Source: Phoronis australis
Lineage: Eukaryota > Phoronida > Phoronidae
Assembly: GCA_002633005.1 (NCBI GenBank)
Contig: NMRA01000752.1
Coordinates: forward strand, 58,689 to 122,688
Direction: 5' to 3'
Length of the DNA: 64,000 nt
Made by a program: the position numbers and the translations under genes. Below, one piece after another: positions 35,026 to 46,454 of this stretch (its first letter is position 1; each line of letters begins with the position of its first letter). A model generated the notes under the pieces. That model searched no databases. It was not told the origin of the DNA and saw only the letters and a list, made by a program, of their open reading frames with translations.

Positions 35026-37542
35026 GTGTTTTGTGTGTTTAGAACTCAATAAAGCACAAGTCTAAACAACATAAGTTCTCTTGTCTGTATTTAACGGAAG
35101 AATACTTCGAATTTATCTCCGAACGGACCCCAAGCACCTGCTACGGACCTTGGTAAATTGGCCTGCCGAACTACAGTGTGTCCTAATACCAATAAATCGG
35201 TAACAGCGAAATAAAACAACTCGTTTTTATAATAACTCTGTATATTTTAAGGGTTTTACTTGGAAGTTTGGTGATTTATTGGTGTTAAACGATGAATTCA
35301 AGCGATAAGCTAACACCAGTAATCCGTGTTGTGAACTGCTGAACAGACTGCGTGTGAAACCAATCACGTCATTGGATAATTTCAACACCTCCGTCTGCCG
35401 TGTCGTTATCGAGTAGATTTACGCGATCTAAATTGATACAATATAGGTTGTTTTTGAGTTGCATTCTCCTTTAAGATCATGGACGCATGAAAACGTAAGA
35501 ATGCGATCGGTTTATAGTGGCACCCATTATCATTTTGAATTTGTTGTCACTTTCGCAGTAAAAAAATCGTTTCGAAGCTACAGCCTTCCTAACAAGCCAG
35601 CTAGCTGTATGAAGACTATATTCAACATACAGCAAGTTGCCACTGTGGATTGAGCTCAAACAGTCCTCGAAATTTCACACAGCCGGATAGTTACGCTTGT
35701 CACCTCGTACGTGAAGCTTGTATCAACATGAGCTAAAGACCGGCGGGTGTGCATGCAAAATCTGGAAGTCAACTGACATTCAACTTGCCCGTTACGGCCG
35801 TTTAAGCGAAAAACATCCGCCGTCATCTTCTAGCCTAATTCTCTGCCTTTTGTAACGAGAAAACGCATGTCGTCGTTTTGAAAAGAATTCATTCGTGACA
35901 GGCGCCACTTCCAAAATGTTTTCGACATTTCCCATTAGATGATGACAACATCTCAGCAAATTGTGTTAAAAAATTCGGTTTACTGATATCAAAATTCCAA
36001 AAAACATGTAATGAAGTGAAACCAATTAAGATCATTTGTTGTGATGTTTACGCAACCTCGAAGAATCTTGGAAAAAAGAAACTGGCTAATAGGTGACGCA
36101 ATATTTCATTGCGTCGAAAGTCATTGTAGAAAAGCGAATGAACACATTTGTGCACACTGCTCAAAGCACTTTTGTGGACAAACGGAAACGCCAACTTCTC
36201 TGGTTTGCAACGCTGCGTGTGCTTGGCATTTCTAATAAAGCGCTCTCGCGCTGGAATTTTGTTTTAAGATTGAGCACCGTTTCAAAAAATTGTAGGTCTG
36301 CTTGCAGATGAGCACACAAGAATTATTCTGCGATTTCAGGATTGAAACGGAACCAAGCATGATTAATATTTTCGTATGTAGTTGCCACTTGTCTTTCAGC
36401 GTCACTTACTACCTAAGGCGACAGATCATACGCTATAAATATCACCAGACGCTTTGCTTCTTAAAAGTGCACCTTGATGTATTTTCTATCATTTTTCAAT
36501 ATCGTAATCGCTTTACCAAAGATTCACGCGCACATGCCGCGTAGAGGCAAATACCTCTTCACCACGTATTCACATCTTCCCGTTCACAATTATGTTATTT
36601 TACATAATTTGTCAATATGTTGTTGATAGAAAATATTTATTTTTGGAACTGATAGGGGCATACGTGTACATGTAACTAGCCCAAGTTTTAACGTCATCGA
36701 TACATGAAAACGGAATGCGCAAATCTACAATTAGCTGTAGCCTCAACAGTGGTCATTCCGTGTTTGATGTCACCGTCTAAGTTCGTGGAAGTCGTAACCA
36801 TAGCATGATTTCGAAGTTAGAGCCATCGAAGTCCGTGGGTTTAGGACATACTAGACCGTGAATTTCGCGTCTCACGGTACTGCAAGGGTCAATAGAATGA
36901 AAATAAAATCCCCGGAGTGAGAGCTCTTCGCCGTGGAACGACTCACTCACTATCCCACCATCATTGGCGCATGATAGAACAACCGTGAATAACTTAAATG
37001 ACGCAAAAAGATGCAGTTTGGCGTTACACAAACAAAATCAATTGTGGGCGAAGAATGTCAAAAATAGCTGCGCTTACAAAATGACTACAGCGTTGTATTG
37101 ACCGGGAAGCAGCCAATCTAACGCAACTTGATCAAATGTAAAGAAAACTTTCACGTTTTTTATCCAAAACTTGTTGCATTGCCCATAATCCAATGTTTGC
37201 CTTCAACGTTCGAATTAGTGGTGTTACACAACCGATGTGAACTCATGCAACCGAGACAGTAAAACTAGGTTAATTTATTTGACCCTGTGCTAAGACGAAT
37301 ATGCATCGACACGCAAAGTGGCATCAGCCTGACAACCTATTACGCAACTGCTACTCTAGTCTAAAAATAGCAGCCGACCAGCTGGTCGGCTGATGGCCGG
37401 TAGGCTGAAGGGTCAGCTAAAGGGTTGGCTGGGGTGTCTCCTTAGGAGTCGGCACTGCAGGCGGCTGCCGGTCGGCTAATTTTTAGCCGGCCGGTCGACC
37501 AATTTCCGACCGGTCGGACAAAATTTTGTGATGTGTGCTGTA

Positions 37543-38882
37543 ACTTTCGACACATGAACTATGTCTTAAAATAAAATTGACTGAAAGTAAACAGATAGGC
37601 TCCCCGTCCTTCAACCATCAAATGGTTCCTATGCCTATACTATATTGCTCAGTCCCTCCACTTTTTGGGTAATAAATCAATATTCTAAGCTAACCCGTTC
37701 CCTTTGGCCCCATGCAGGCCGTAGCCAGCACTGAGCGGGGGCTGGTTCGAATTTCTAGTATATGGCAGATTCTTAGTTCACAATAAACTGTTGTGGTCAA
37801 CCTAACAACTGCCAGGGCTGGGAAACTTCAATCTGTAGAGAACTTTCACCTGTACTCAGAAACTTATATTTAAATTTAAAACTAACTTGTATCCAAAAAG
37901 AAAAATAAAGGATCACTTTAGTTTTGATATAGGTTTTTTCGAATTTTAAAAAAGTCTTTAGTCAAAAAGCCCACATCTGATGATAAAAAGTAAGATATTT
38001 GGCATGCTACTTTAAAGGAAACTGGATTTTGTATATTTTCTATATATCAAAAGCAAAATGATGCAATTTGATGGACATTGGATGCTACAACAAAATTTTA
38101 TTACCCCAGTAGGCATAGAAGAAAAAATGGAGTTTGACTAACCACAACCTTCAATTTAGCATAGAAAAAAGCTAGTGGGTGTTATTCTAAATATATTTTT
38201 ATGGTTTCCCATGCCAAATGATGTTTTGTGAATTTCGCAAGCTATTGTTTAACTTTCGACATCCGTTAGATGTGTGTAATACGGTTATCACCTGCGGGAT
38301 GCATCACCTGTGGGATGCATCACCTGTGGGATGCTACATTTAGTTTCCCATAGGTCGCCCTTGCTCCAGCACACTGGTACAGACTCCAAACATTTGAAAA
38401 TATGGAAAATGGATAATCTATTTAATTTGTTTTTCACCATTTATCTGAAAAATGTACCCAAAGACCAATCTGTTGGACTTCACAAAATTGACATTGTGAG
38501 TTTTCTTCAGTGCACTTGGTTTGATTTTTGATTAACATCGTGAATAAACACTGAATTTTTCACAGAGTGTTTTATAAGCCTTTTCTCAATGCACTTTGCC
38601 TATTCTCTGCGTTACCCTGTCTCATGTTAATTGTCAGTTAAGTTCCATAGCAAGTTATATACCCACTTCACTATCTCATAAAATCTGTGAATACCATTAT
38701 TGTTCACTTGAAACAATTGTAAAAAGTTTTGATAGCTAAAGTACCTTTAGACATTAACTTTTGACACAACACAACTGACACACACAGCGCAAGATGATAT
38801 GGTGTCAAGTGTTCACAAACATTCAAAATCGCTGGAGTCATAATTTATTATTACTAAATTTTGCTATTGCTGTTGCTTTTAT
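37543..38882. other. Intergenic DNA with a small 16-bp triplet repeat
   Basis: The only structure I see is ATCACCTGYGGGATGC three times in a row around 38288-38335. No gene is supported. Confidence 0.5.
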
Positions 38883-39140
38883 ATGCGCGCACCCAGGGGG
38901 GGGCTCGGGGGCTCGAATGAGCCCCCCACCAATTTGGCGAATTGGGCAAAAAGGTCCGCCTCGGAGAAACGAAAACTCCGAGAAAAACGAGGCAAAAGTC
39001 CACTGAAAAGACGCAGACGCACAGTTTACAGTTTTGAAGGTAGTACCCTGTTGTTTTTTAGTCCTACCGATATTTTGTCGGAAAAGGTCCGCATCGACAG
39101 AAATTCGAGCTCTCCCACAATGATGGCTTGGTGCGCGCAT
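38883..39140. mobile_element. MITE with ATGCGCGCACC inverted ends, copy 1
   Basis: It begins ATGCGCGCACCCAGG and ends GGTGCGCGCAT, an 11-bp perfect inverted repeat. The body (GGCTCGAATGAGCCCCCCACC, and blocks near CGGAGAAACGAAAAC and GGCAAAAGTCCACT) recurs at 61535-61770. The open frames on both strands here come from the repeat. Confidence 0.75.
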
Positions 39141-40383
39141 GTTTTATGGTGCCTCTGAATTCCCCAAAGTGTAAGTAATTCATGACATTGAGTTTTGCTT
39201 CAATGATATTTTTGATCTGCTGATGCAATTTCACAAGCAGGCCTCACTGCACATAACAAGCATTTGAACTGAGCTCAGACTAGTTAAAAGACAAGGCACT
39301 GGACAGCTGACTGGTAAATAATAAAAATTGCATGGACATGATCTTCTGTATATATGTGCGCTTTTTTGCGCAAGCGCAACAGAGATGATCCCTTCTGCCT
39401 TGCCCCAGTTTCGTGTTTAGACATATATAGCTGGCACGGGAGCGAAGCATTGCGTCCGTCCCAGCAAAATTGTGCTTTGCCCCACAACAAGAAACAAAGC
39501 CACCTGCTGCACTGTTAGGCCATAGTCCCAGCTCTCCTATCTTTTAGTCCAGTCATTCTACGGATAACCCGGAAAAAATTGCAACAGAAGGTTTTATTGC
39601 ATAAATCGTATCCTTTCACACCCCTTAGTGGGAAAAAAAAGTCTAACGGAATCGGAGTGGCGGAAGTTGGTTTTTCAAGATGGCGGAAAAAATGGCCGCC
39701 AGATTTTCTGATGCTCACTAGAACTCAAGAGTGAATTGTGATAGAGTAAAAATTCAAAAATCTTTACGTATGTTTTGTGGGTCAAAAAATCTATTGGAAA
39801 TGGTTTTGCATGGCTGTGGTGACACCGTCCGCCATTTTCCAAGATGGCCGCCAAATACTACTTGAATCACACAATTTCGCATGAACAGATTAGTGTGTTA
39901 TCTTGCTTCAAACGTCGCATCATAGGTTTTCTGGGTCGACTAATTCATTGAGACTCATTGCATTTGGCTCTGATTACTTCCACCATTTTCTAAGATGGCC
40001 ACGAAATAGTTGCTTCGTGTAAGAACTTCAGATTCCAGAGACACGCCATATCCTGAGTTTTTTAGGTCAGCACGTCCATTACAATAATTTTTGTCTGGCT
40101 CTTGAAGATTAGGACTATCGTTTTCAAGATGGTTTAACGAATAACTTATTTCGGTAAAAACATCGGGTTTACCTGGACTGAAGGATCATTCTCCTCCTGA
40201 AAAAATGTGCTGTATTGAAAATAACTCTGCAATTAATTCAGTGATCTACTATCCACACTGTCTGTATCACATCCAGTAAGTTGTAAATGCTAATGAATCT
40301 ATACACAATCAACCAGTATTTACACAACTAATCTCTGTCAACTGAGAATGAATTGCTGCAGCTAAAACCACGACATTCTCCTC

Positions 40384-43130
40384 ATGCAACCGAGCACGTC
40401 AATCCTAACTCCTTGCAAGTACATCTCTTGGAACTGCAGTTGGTCTTACACGAGCATCTCACTACCTTCAGCAGGTTCACTGGTGCGACTGGTCCGTCGT
40501 CGTGGGAATGAATTTCCACCTGCCAGCACGCATACCCAATACAGCGAGTCTAGGCCACTGCCACGGAAACTTGACCGCTCTTGCTCTTGATAATATGTCC
40601 CCGGCCGGCAGCATGGAATTTAGCTACCGAAGAAAGTTGGTGATATTGATTGTATTTGGACTGTGGTTAATCTGACACCTCATCCACAAATCGCCTGTAT
40701 CGCAAGTCATCCAAATTTCCAGAGTCAGTACCGCCACAAAGCACAAATACAACTCTTACCAGCTTCAAATATGTCTTGCTTCAGCTGCATGTGTCTAGTG
40801 AATACTCTTACTATTTTTTTTCAGAATTCTCGATCACGCAGTTTCTTGAATGGGAGAATCTTTGCTAATACCGAACGGCTGTAATGTTGTGTTGCAACCA
40901 CTTATTGCATGCGTAAATGGCAAAACTACGCAAGTTTCGGCACCAAGAGACAACTGTAGTTCCTTGATGTCCCAGACTCTCCTCTTGCTTTGGTGCCTCT
41001 TGTCAAATTACATAAATATTGGAATTTGTTGTGAAGTAACCTGGTAACGCAAAAGAACCAACAAGTCTGTATCGTCTGCAATAAGGGTAGTTGGACCTTG
41101 TGCTGTGTTCTCTACTGCTGTTTCTACAATTAAAACATATGCGTCACCTTGAGCTTGTACCACTGTGCAACCAGCATTTCCTAGCAAACTTGACAAGAAG
41201 TGAATGAATCGTTTGTTTGTGCTCTTGGCCAAAAATGTTCTTTTTTACTTAATCTCCATGTCACCATTGAAGTGAACTTCAGTTCCAACCACCCCACCCA
41301 GTCTTCGAACATGAGAGACATCTTTAGTTGATGGTCCATCTCAGTAACCATCAAAAACAACACTTAAAGCTGGGTGCACTTGCTGATGTAATCCAAATAA
41401 GCTCTACCAAATGACTGAAACGTTGCACCTCTAGGCCAGGGAATACGGCGAAAGAGAGAACCGCTGCCGATAACATGCATCACCGTGTTTTCTGGAAATT
41501 GAAATCCTCATGTAGTCCCCCAGTGGACCCGGAGTGCATCAGTTCATATTGATTTATTAGCGACTCTGGGAAGACCAGATGTATCAAAAAGAGCAGGGTA
41601 ACCAACACACAGCTCAAACTTCAAAAGGCTTGATGAATTTTCGCTGTTGTGTTTTGCAGCTGTCACGATTCACTGAAATAGCAGTCGTGGATCCAATTTT
41701 AGCAGCATGAACTGATTGAATTGTCATTGCCACAACATTGTCTTTCTTTCTGAATGTGAAGTCTTTCATACTTGACCCCTCCATAGACAACTGAACCGCC
41801 TTCCCCACTTCTCTGGCATTTTTAGCACTGACGCATGTGCCTGCAGTCACACCAGTGGCGATGTTCTGTAATGTATCTCTTTAAAATGCATTACTGTTGT
41901 GGAGGAATTCAACAAGGCTGCGGATGTCTTTGTCGTCACACGACTGTCTTGCCTGGGTACATTCTTTATGGTGCTGACTTGTTTCACAACTCAAGTTTGT
42001 CACAGTCTGCATGTCACCATTTTTACTTAAGCATGCCGGCAAGGAAAGCAGCCATGGTGCACTCTGTGTATCTCCCATTTCGCAACCTCTAGTTAAACCT
42101 CCTGTTGTTTCAAAACTTTTCATGAGCGTTTGTTCAATTACAAAATCATATCTCATTATGACAAGCCTGCCCAGAATCTGTCACTTTGTCTTATGGTGTG
42201 TTGGCCGTCTGTACGGGTGACTTTGAGTTGCTATGTCTGCTGCAAGTATATGTATGAAGATTTTGCATAAGGCAGTTATGACCAGCAGCTGCAAAGTAAG
42301 GCAGCATTTCAGAAACTGCTTTTAGGTGAAGCTCCCAATATGACGTTCTTTCTGCTATTAAAAAAGTCGAAGGATGTCAGTCATCTTCATATACTGTAGC
42401 CAAAGACTAATGATTCGACTTTGCAAGCCCAAGTCTGATTTATGTGCTTCCATTTTTATGGATACCCACAAAACACTCCGACGAGCATACATCGTCGCAC
42501 ACAGACGTCATGCCAGCAATAAGATCATCATACTGCTTCGGATCAGCTCTCAAATCATCATGAAGAACATCATTGACCAGTGATTCTTCTGACGAACTAT
42601 TCTCTGTCACTGCGAATTCTGAAGACCTATACTCTGATTCAGTTGTGTTTGAATATACCAATGTCAGTAGGTCGGAAGCCAGAAGTAAACTCCACCGTAA
42701 TCCAAGGCTCAGTATCGGAAGAAAATGGCGGGGCATGGCATGCCCCAGAGTATACATCTAGTTATGTGATCAGTTGGGATGTCTGAAGAATCTGTCTCCA
42801 TATATTCTGACGAGCCAAAATTTGTGTACAAACATTGAACTGCTCCACCTCTTGACATGTTCTGTGTTCGTGACATTCTGGACTCCTGGAATTTCTGAAG
42901 AACCTGAATTTCTTTCTTCATTGGTTTTGGATTAGCGTTATAATACTTGTTCTGTCAATATTTGGAAGTGGGATGTTGAATGTTGTGGCTTTCATAATAG
43001 CATTCAGTGCTGAGTCTACCAACACATGTCCCGTCACTGCTCTATCCACACTTTTTCCATTTAACATAAGGATCACACTGTTTGATGCATTCACCGTCTC
43101 AAGAACTTTTTGAAGCTCTGTGCCTGACAT
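40384..43130 (-). pseudogene. Transposon-borne protein with PIN-like DDTDLLVLL region and Cys-rich tail, broken
   Basis: Reading the minus strand from 43130 to 40384, pieces in several frames follow the order of a protein family recurrent in invertebrate genomes: VILMLNGKSVDRAVTGH and VLVDSALN (43000s); MRYDFVIEQTLMKSF, TTGGLTRG and SQHHKECTQARQS (42156-41881); GTCVSAKNAREVGKAV and FTFRKKDNVV (41850-41614); YPALFDTSGLPRVANK (about 41590-41540); VVFDGY; RFIHFLSSLLGNAGCTVVQA, DDTDLLVLL (41232-41008); THAISGCNTTFGIGK (about 40900); and a tail RCSCKTNC, RCTCKELG, CSVA. The A-rich/acidic DDTDLLVLL region recalls PIN/FEN-type nucleases; the partner acidic motif expected as GDAD reads GDAY. Stops and frameshifts separate the pieces. 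That it serves transposition is inferred from its place between the inverted ends. Confidence 0.65.
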
Positions 43131-43644
43131 TACGTATCCAATACATCACAGAAAGCTCATCTCAGTATGAAATCTTCCAAGCCTGGCTAAGAACAAGTGA
43201 CTGCAGATCACTGTCGTTTTGTTTGCTGGCACTAATTTCCTCTAAAATCAGTTACCTATGTTCATAAAAAGCATGCATATTAAACAAATTGTGAGTCCTA
43301 ATTATTAAAATTTAATTAATAACTTTTTGTTACACAATCCTATTGGCTTTAGATCAAATTCAGGTGAAATCAGCAGCCAAATTCTCAATACCAGCAGCAG
43401 ACGAAATCGATACTTGGGAATAAGTAATAATATCTCCAATAGCAAAAAAGCCACTTCTTGCCCAATTTTATTTAGGGTTTGTGTATTGAATAAGCCAATA
43501 ACTCCTCCAGAATAACATTTTTTTCTAACAAATATTATTTTTGATACCTCAAATGAATATATTTTTCAGAAAAATAATTGAGTTTTTGAAATTTATTATG
43601 AGAATTTAACTGAAGCCTTTTCTGAAAAACACCAACTTTTATGT

Positions 43645-43669
43645 TATATATATATATATATATATATAT
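43645..43669. repeat. (TA)n microsatellite
   Basis: An uninterrupted AT dinucleotide run of about 25 bp. Confidence 0.95.
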
Positions 43670-44338
43670 GTGATTAAAATCCCACATTTAGTATCGAAAT
43701 CTTAAAACAAATTATAGAAACAATCAACTCATTAACCCTGACTGTAGATTGTAAAATGTTTTTGTGTAAATGCGTATCAGGTTACAAGCAAAGTTTGCAG
43801 AACGTAAAGGCGGTAAATTGGGGTAAGTTAAGAATTGGCGGCCATTTTGTCAGCCATCTTAATTTTTTTTCTCACAAACCAGTGACCAATTGTAAGGTCC
43901 ATACATGTATATTTTAAATTGTCTAACTTACAAAAGAATAAAACTTTTGCCATTTTCAGGGCAAAATATAAAAAGAAATCTTGCAACATGTACCAAATTG
44001 CCGTTTCGGCCGCCATTTTGTCGGCCATATTGGTTTTATTTTACGGAAAATTGGCATCTTTTGATTGGTATGCCTGTTATGAAAAGTGAATAATCAATGA
44101 CAAACTTTATTGTTTTATTTTTAGCTGTTACATAAGAGTAATATGCCAGAAAACAGTAAACACCGGTTTTGTCGGCCATTTTTTCCGCCATCTTGAAAAA
44201 CCGACTTCCGCCACTCCGATTTTGGTAGATTTTTTTTCTGACACCAAGGGATGCTTGAAGATGCCATTTATGCAAAAAAAACCTTCTGTTGCAATTTTTT
44301 CTAGGTTGGGCCCTCTGGAGCCCTAGAATGACTGGACT

Positions 44339-45082
44339 GTTTCACCTCCGTGGCCACTTTCTGGGCACAACGGGAACTTTGCATTAAACCAATCTACAGC
44401 TGTTCAAAAGTCAATTTCAAAAAAGTTCCCAAGAGTGCACATGCACGTTTAGTAGGAATTTTAATTTAAAAGCTGGGAAAAATATAACATCAACTAATAT
44501 GTTAGCCACCAGGTGTCAGTGCAAAATGATCCAAACAGCCAATCAAATGCCCGGAAAATATTGTGTCCATACCTTTCCCCTTCAAAAGTCGTCTGCTTGG
44601 CATGAAAACATTCATCAGAGGACAGTCAGCTGATGTTATCCTGCTGGCTAAGCTAGCTTGTTTACTGCTACTGACTACATTGGATAGTGTTAATGCTTAG
44701 ATGGGTGTGCAAGTAATAGGCATATACCAAGGGCCAAGGCTCAAAAACCAGCAGGCAGCAGTTAGGAATTGAGGAAAGCCAAATCAAGTGGCTACGAGTG
44801 TCATTGTACTGAAACAATTCTTGGCACATTCCTGAATCATTTCGCGTTTTGCAAAGAATAGTTTTGGGACAGCTAAGGCTCTGCTGAAACCATGAATTAT
44901 TGAACTAGTGTGCAACTTCACAAATAGACTGGCAAGATGTCTGCCCCTTGTTGCATTCATGTGTTAGCTTCTGCTCAAATTTCTGAGCTGGAATTTTCAG
45001 ATATTACCTGGTCTAAGGCTACTGCAAACAAACGTATCAACATTGAGTGCAAGAGAAGTATCATTGCTGATAAGTTTTTAAG
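44339..45082. other. Intergenic DNA, nothing recognised
   Basis: No gene or repeat border is supported between the 4.8-kb transposon and the LINE remnant. Confidence 0.5.
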
Positions 45083-46117
45083 TTTTCGTAGCCCTAAAAA
45101 CATCAACATAAATGAAACATGTGTAAAACTGCTGCAAAAAATATATACAGATGCCACCACCAGAATACACATCGACAACCACGTCTCTGAAAGATTCAAC
45201 ATAGAGAAAAGAGTTCGACAGGGAGACCCAATTTCACCTAAACTGTTTACACTGACAATGGAAGAGATGTTCAAATCTTCAGACCTTCAAAGGGGAGTAA
45301 ACATAGACGGAGAACATCTAACAGACCTAAGATTTGCAGATGATGTTGCTGTGTGCACAGAAGACCTAACACAATTAGAAACAAATTTAAATATACTGAA
45401 TGAAGAAAGCAACAATGTGAGATTAAAGATACACAAGGACAAGACAAAGTACACGACAAATTTTGAAACAGATGAACAAATAATGGTGGAGAACAAGATC
45501 ATTGAAAAAGTCACACAATATAAATACCTGGGACAAACTATACTAATGGGAACCGTACGACCAATGAAATACAAATCCGAATAAGGCCTGGATGGAGTTG
45601 CTTTGGAAAAAACAGAGAAACATTCCAAGATAAGAACCTACCCATATCCCTGAAAAGAAAAGTATTTGACCAGTGCATCATCCCCACAATCACCTATGGA
45701 TGCCAAACATGGACCTTAACAAATCAGACAATTGCCAAGCTAAGAACAACACAGAGAGCAATGGAGAGAAAAATGCTTGGAATAAAATTACTAGACAGGA
45801 TTCCACACACAGAGATAAGAGAACAAAACAAGAGTCATGGATATAATCAAGGCAATTCTGAAATTGAAATGGAGGTGGAGAGGACACGTGGCCTGAGCAC
45901 AGGACAACAGATGGACCAAAGGTGCACGGAGTGGCAACCCAGATATGGAAAGAGGTCAAGAGGACGGCCCCAAGCCAGATGGAGAGATGACATCGTGAAA
46001 ACGAAAGGCACAACATGGACGAGAGCAGCAAGAGACAGGACAAGTTGGAAGGCATTGTCGGAGGGCGACATCCTGCAGTGGATGGACAACGCCTAGGTGA
46101 GATGAGATGAGATGAGC
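45083..46117 (+). pseudogene. RTE-type LINE reverse transcriptase remnant, 5'-truncated and frameshifted
   Basis: Similarity starts near CVKLLQKIYTDATTRIHI and runs through RQGDPISPKLFTLTMEEMF, the catalytic LRFADDVAV block and YKYLGQTI (frame open to 45584). About 45550 the frame shifts; it continues as RIRPGWSCFGKNRETF, LKRKVFDQC, TYGCQTWTLT, QRAMERKMLGI. A second shift near 45825 gives TRVMDII and KWRWRGHVA with a stop, and a third returns to RGRPQARWRDDIV, TWTRAARDR and ILQWMDNA. This order is that of the C-terminal part of RTE-clade endonuclease/reverse transcriptases. A TGAGA repeat tail at 46096-46117 fits the simple 3' tails of RTE elements. Endonuclease and the N-terminal RT part are missing. 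It is a dead 5'-truncated insertion. Confidence 0.85.
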
Positions 46118-46454
46118 TCTGAAGTACCCCATGAATTTTAATAAATGTCCACATTCTCAAAAACTCAAGCCCCCCCATTTTTAGTCTTGGTGCACGCATG
46201 CTTCTATCACACTTAACAGAGGTAACAAAAATTGAAAGAGCTCTTAAAAAAGAAAAAAAAAACAAGCTAATGATGGAAATAATGTTGAGCCCTTAGAAAA
46301 TTAAGGAGATTGTCAATGTCAGTTACATGTAAATATACATTATATGTCTTGCCACCACCATGAACCATTTGCCACAAATCAAATTTCACAGGGAAACTTC
46401 ACAAACAAAAGGAAAGTTAAAAACCTATCCCAGTTACAAACATTCAATTGTTAA

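Larger units (their letters stand above)
33641..35470 (-). mobile_element. TTAA-flanked P2X7-domain transposon, copy B, inverted and nested
   Basis: The ends AGGAGAATGCCACCC and GCATTCTCCT lie between two TTAA copies (33637-33640 and 35471-35474). The GTCGGC element copy at 53210-53220 lacks this segment and reads across the empty site, which proves insertion. Compared with copy A it runs on the minus strand. The SSDEDF start of the P2X7-like frame is present near 34145-34170, but the cysteine motifs are deleted. The downstream frame at 33811-34038 (minus; FHGLIL, FILHY) matches 18373-18530 of copy A. Confidence 0.85.
32866..37540. mobile_element. GTCGGC-rich TIR transposon, copy 2 (complete, with nested insertions)
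   Basis: It begins CAGCACATATCACG and ends GTGATGTGTGCTG in inverted orientation. Further in, both ends carry TTTTGTCCGACCGGTCGG and dense GTCGGCT/AGCCGAC words over about 150 bp. TA lies outside at 32864-32865 and 37541-37542, and the other copies are also flanked by TA, so TA is either the target duplication or part of the end. Without the nested element the body is about 2.8 kb. No transposase-like frame is visible, so it is probably non-autonomous. Copies at 1-362 and 52470-57071 support the borders. Confidence 0.85.
39546..44338 (-). mobile_element. 4.8-kb transposon with long TIRs, AAGATGGCGG modules and a broken minus-strand gene
   Basis: The left end AGTCCAGTCATTCTA matches the right end TAGAATGACTGGACT, and the similarity continues inward for about 150 bp to CGGAGTGGCGGAAG and TTTTTCAAGATGGCGG. 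Subterminal modules of about 135-170 bp, each ending near AAGATGGCSGCC, repeat at about 39680, 39843, 39995 and 40130, and in inverted form at 43850, 44018 and 44185. A broken gene lies between on the minus strand. No target duplication is clear. The superfamily is not known to me. Confidence 0.75.
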
